Assembly (NCBI GenBank): GCA_021798675.1
Contig: JAJZGE010000075.1
Location: 1 to 7,566, forward strand
DNA: 7,566 nt
Reading direction: 5' to 3'
Origin: Pseudomonadota bacterium
GTDB lineage: Bacteria; Pseudomonadota; Gammaproteobacteria; Xanthomonadales; Rhodanobacteraceae
In this document: piece after piece, positions 6,251 to 7,566 of the stretch
Layout: each line of letters begins with the position of its first letter
How positions within the stretch are numbered: the stretch's first letter is position 1
Notes under the pieces: generated by a model
Seen by the model: the letters and a program-made list of their open reading frames with translations, nothing else
The model's database searches: none
Told to the model about the DNA's origin: nothing
Translations under genes and position numbers: made by a program

Positions 6251-6269
6251 GAATGTTCCGGCAACATTC
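6251..6269. repeat. Perfect 7-bp inverted repeat GAATGTT-N5-AACATTC upstream of thpR
   Basis: GAATGTT (6251-6257), spacer CCGGC, AACATTC (6263-6269). It is centred about 34 bp before the thpR ATG, in a 117-bp gap between two - strand genes. There is no adjacent T-run, so a terminator is less likely than an operator or mRNA leader hairpin. No known operator consensus is matched. Confidence 0.5.
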
Positions 6270-6343
6270 CCCCGGCCATGGTACCGCGCATGGCGGTTCG
6301 ACGACGGCAGCGACAGATTTTTGCGATCGTGCGCGGGTGCGGC

Positions 6344-6718
6344 TCAACGTATGTGCACCCAGTGCACGTGGATGTTGGCTTCCTCGTCGCCGGCGCGCTT
6401 ACCGGCGCGGCTCTCCGCCACCGTGCCCCAGCGCGTCTGCAGCCCGTCGCCGAACGACTTGTCCACTCGCACATGTTCGCCGGGCGCAAGGGTGAAAGCG
6501 GTTTCCAGCACCATCACGTCTTCGCGCTCCCATACCAGCGCCGCGGGTTTGCTCGCGCCGGCACCCCAGCCGACGTGGATTTCGACGTGCTGTGGCGGAA
6601 AGCTGCCGCGGTTGTCGATCTGCCAGTTCTCGGTTTTCTGCAGCAGCGATTCCAGGCGCGGATTGCTCCAGTCGACCCGATGGGTCGGCACTTTCGATGG
6701 CGCTCTGTGGCGTGTCAT
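6344..6718 (-). CDS. Conserved-looking hypothetical protein, 124 aa
   Basis: I do not recognise this gene. The 124-residue product starts with a basic stretch (MTRHRAPSKVPTHR). A WSNPRLESLLQKTENWQID segment follows, then a strand-rich second half with HVEIHVGWG, AALVWEREDVMVLETAF, GEHVRVDK, TRWGTVAESRAGKR and a closing IHVHWVHIR. The alternating strands with short Gly turns suggest a small beta-barrel. A PilZ-like fold came to mind, but the PilZ motifs (RxxxR and D/NxSxxG) are not clearly present. There are no membrane segments, no signal peptide and no cysteines. The frame is open with GC-rich third codon positions and a clean ATG. GGAA lies about 10 nt upstream as a weak ribosome-binding site. 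It is probably cytoplasmic, upstream of and codirectional with thpR. Confidence 0.75.
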   Translation of the reverse strand: MTRHRAPSKVPTHRVDWSNPRLESLLQKTENWQIDNRGSFPPQHVEIHVGWGAGASKPAALVWEREDVMVLETAFTLAPGEHVRVDKSFGDGLQTRWGTVAESRAGKRAGDEEANIHVHWVHIR

Positions 6719-6784
6719 ATGCGCATTTCCGGTCGGGCCATGTCACTGTGCAAGGACAAACGATCCGATACACACCGTATACGC

Positions 6785-6811
6785 CCGCAGCTCTGCCACC
6801 ACAAGCTGCGG
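6785..6811. repeat. Perfect 8-bp inverted repeat in the region between two divergent genes
   Basis: CCGCAGCT (6785-6792) and AGCTGCGG (6804-6811) with an 11-nt loop. It lies within the 200-bp region between the 124-aa gene and the DinB-like gene. It could be an operator or a leader hairpin; nothing adjacent decides which. The rest of that region shows no gene I can support. Confidence 0.4.
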
Positions 6812-6883
6812 ACGCCGGCTGCGCGACACGGCTTGCGCATCCTGGACAGCAGTGACAGGCATCGTGCGCGGCAGGCGGCCCGC

Positions 6884-6890
6884 GGAGGAA
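6884..6890 (+). promoter_or_regulatory. Strong ribosome-binding site with no start codon at the right distance
   Basis: GGAGGAA is the best Shine-Dalgarno match in this part of the window. In the DinB frame the codon five bases downstream (6895-6897) is GTC, one change from GTG. The first usable start codons (TTG 6916, ATG 6919) are 25 nt or more away. This supports loss of the original start of the DinB gene. Confidence 0.4.
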
Positions 6891-6918
6891 CCCGGTCGCT
6901 CGCCAGCGTTTTGTCTTG

Positions 6919-7263
6919 ATGGCCCACTACCACCGATGGATGAATGCCAAGCTGGATGAGACGGCATCGCGGTTGAATGTCACCGCGCTGCACGCCGGCC
7001 TCGCCGCGTTGCGGGCAGCGCGGCAGTCGATGGATGCGGTGATTGTGGCGCTGTGCAGCGAGGCTGGCGAATCGGACTACGCGCAGCCGCTGGCCTATGC
7101 GAACCACGCCGGGCAGACCTTCCGCCGCTCGTTCGGGGCGCTGATGCAGCCTTTCTTCAACCACCAGACGCATCACCGCGGCCAGGCCGCCACCGTGCTC
7201 AGCCAGACCAGCGTGGACGTGACCGATCTGCTGGCGCTGATTCCCGGAAGTGCCGCGCCCTGA
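6919..7263 (+). CDS. DinB-family protein with internal deletion; probable pseudogene
   Basis: The product is 115 residues from ATG 6919 (a TTG precedes it). It resembles the DinB/YfiT-like four-helix family, whose members are usually 150-175 residues and bind a metal through three His. The start MAHYHRWMNAKL matches the family first helix, and AALRAARQSMDAVIVAL and FFNHQTHHRGQAATVLSQ (about 82-99) match later helices; the last contains the two C-terminal metal His. The segment normally reading GSxHGTLNHLL, with the first metal His, is absent: the sequence passes from ETASRLN straight to VTALHAGLAALRAAR. About 55-60 residues appear to be missing, in frame. Family similarity seems to continue upstream (QRFVLMAHY), and a GGAGGAA site (6884-6890) is followed by GTC, not a start codon. 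The metal site cannot be complete, so normal DinB function is unlikely. Confidence 0.78.
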   Translation: MAHYHRWMNAKLDETASRLNVTALHAGLAALRAARQSMDAVIVALCSEAGESDYAQPLAYANHAGQTFRRSFGALMQPFFNHQTHHRGQAATVLSQTSVDVTDLLALIPGSAAP

Positions 7264-7343
7264 ATACCCGCAAGCGACCTGCCCTGGCGCAAGCCCGGCG
7301 ACGCAGCAGGGTACGTACCAGCCCGTGAAGCCGGTCGCTGGCG

Positions 7344-7566
7344 TCATCTGCCGCTCCCGGACTCGTCCGGGTCGGATGCGTGCGGCCGACCCTCCAGCTT
7401 GCTGGTGTACATGGCGCGGTCTGCGATCGCGTACAACCGCGTTTCGTCGAGCCCGTCATCCGGATAGAGCGAACAACCAATGCTGGCACTGATGGTGAGA
7501 AGGCGGCCCTGGAAGTCGGTGCCGGCCGCGAGCGCGCTTTCTAACTTGCCTATCACGCGCTCCGCC
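7344..7566 (-). CDS. GGDEF-domain protein (probable diguanylate cyclase), C-terminal end
   Basis: The C-terminal ~73 codons of a protein whose start lies beyond the right edge. AERVIGKLESALAA, then LLTISASIGCSLYPDDG and LYAIADRAMYTSKLEGR, are the last strand and helix of a GGDEF domain (family pattern: xVTxSIGxAxYPxDG followed by ADxAMYxAKxxGR). GGDEF domains make c-di-GMP from GTP at the inner face of the membrane. The signature GG(D/E)EF motif and any sensor domain are outside the window, so activity cannot be judged. The frame continues through the window edge; the internal GTG at 7556 is not a real start. It is convergent with the DinB-like gene, 80 bp apart, and ends in a short Ser/Gly/Asp-rich tail. 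Confidence 0.87.
   Translation of the reverse strand, partial: AERVIGKLESALAAGTDFQGRLLTISASIGCSLYPDDGLDETRLYAIADRAMYTSKLEGRPHASDPDESGSGR

Noticed and set aside
6251..6269. A LexA or Zur box
   Set aside because: The arms and spacing do not fit either consensus as I know them.
6715..7347. A 210-codon open frame on the - strand opposite the DinB-like gene
   Set aside because: It mirrors the DinB frame and has no recognisable motifs or start signals. The + strand carries clear family residues (NHQTHHRGQ).
1..7566. CRISPR array, insertion sequence, phage or tRNA gene
   Set aside because: No regularly spaced repeats, transposase motifs, terminal inverted repeats or cloverleaf-like sequences were seen.

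Overview
This GC-rich window has typical gammaproteobacterial gene content. The closest overall fit is the Xanthomonadales (Xanthomonas/Rhodanobacter/Dyella-like). The clues are a DksA with a very long Lys/Ala/Pro tail, an imperfect palindromic intergenic repeat of a kind I associate with that group, and the general style of the proteins. The placement is an inference from family knowledge, not from a database search.

Left part (1-1580, + strand): the last ~340 codons of cysS (cysteinyl-tRNA synthetase), a REP-like hairpin, then a stand-alone sufE (sulfur-transfer partner of a cysteine desulfurase). sufE appears to be transcribed from its own promoter, perhaps as a leaderless mRNA.

Centre (1695-5028, - strand): an arsenic-resistance operon, arsR-arsC-arsB(ACR3), with overlapping start and stop codons. 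A palindromic operator candidate sits directly on the arsR start. ArsR senses As(III), ArsC reduces arsenate to arsenite, and the ACR3 carrier exports arsenite. Upstream on the same strand, separated by a strong hairpin terminator, lies a dksA homologue. It has a ~240-residue histone-H1-like tail and a degenerate zinc finger (one Cys left out of four). Its promoter lies in a region shared with the divergent yidD and carries two near-identical 12-bp repeats exactly 33 bp apart.

Right part (5080-7566): yidD (+), a ~217-bp non-coding gap with some RNA-like structure, thpR (RNA 2',3'-cyclic phosphodiesterase, -), an unrecognised 124-aa protein (-), a DinB-family gene (+) that has lost an internal segment and probably its start codon, and the C-terminal end of a GGDEF (diguanylate cyclase) protein (-) running off the window.

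I see no CRISPR array, tRNA, rRNA, insertion sequence or phage gene. The genes are mostly housekeeping or stress functions. The most unusual items are the remodelled DksA with its junction (slippery A7 run and in-frame internal ATG), the decaying dinB, and several unexplained inverted or direct repeats in the intergenic spaces.
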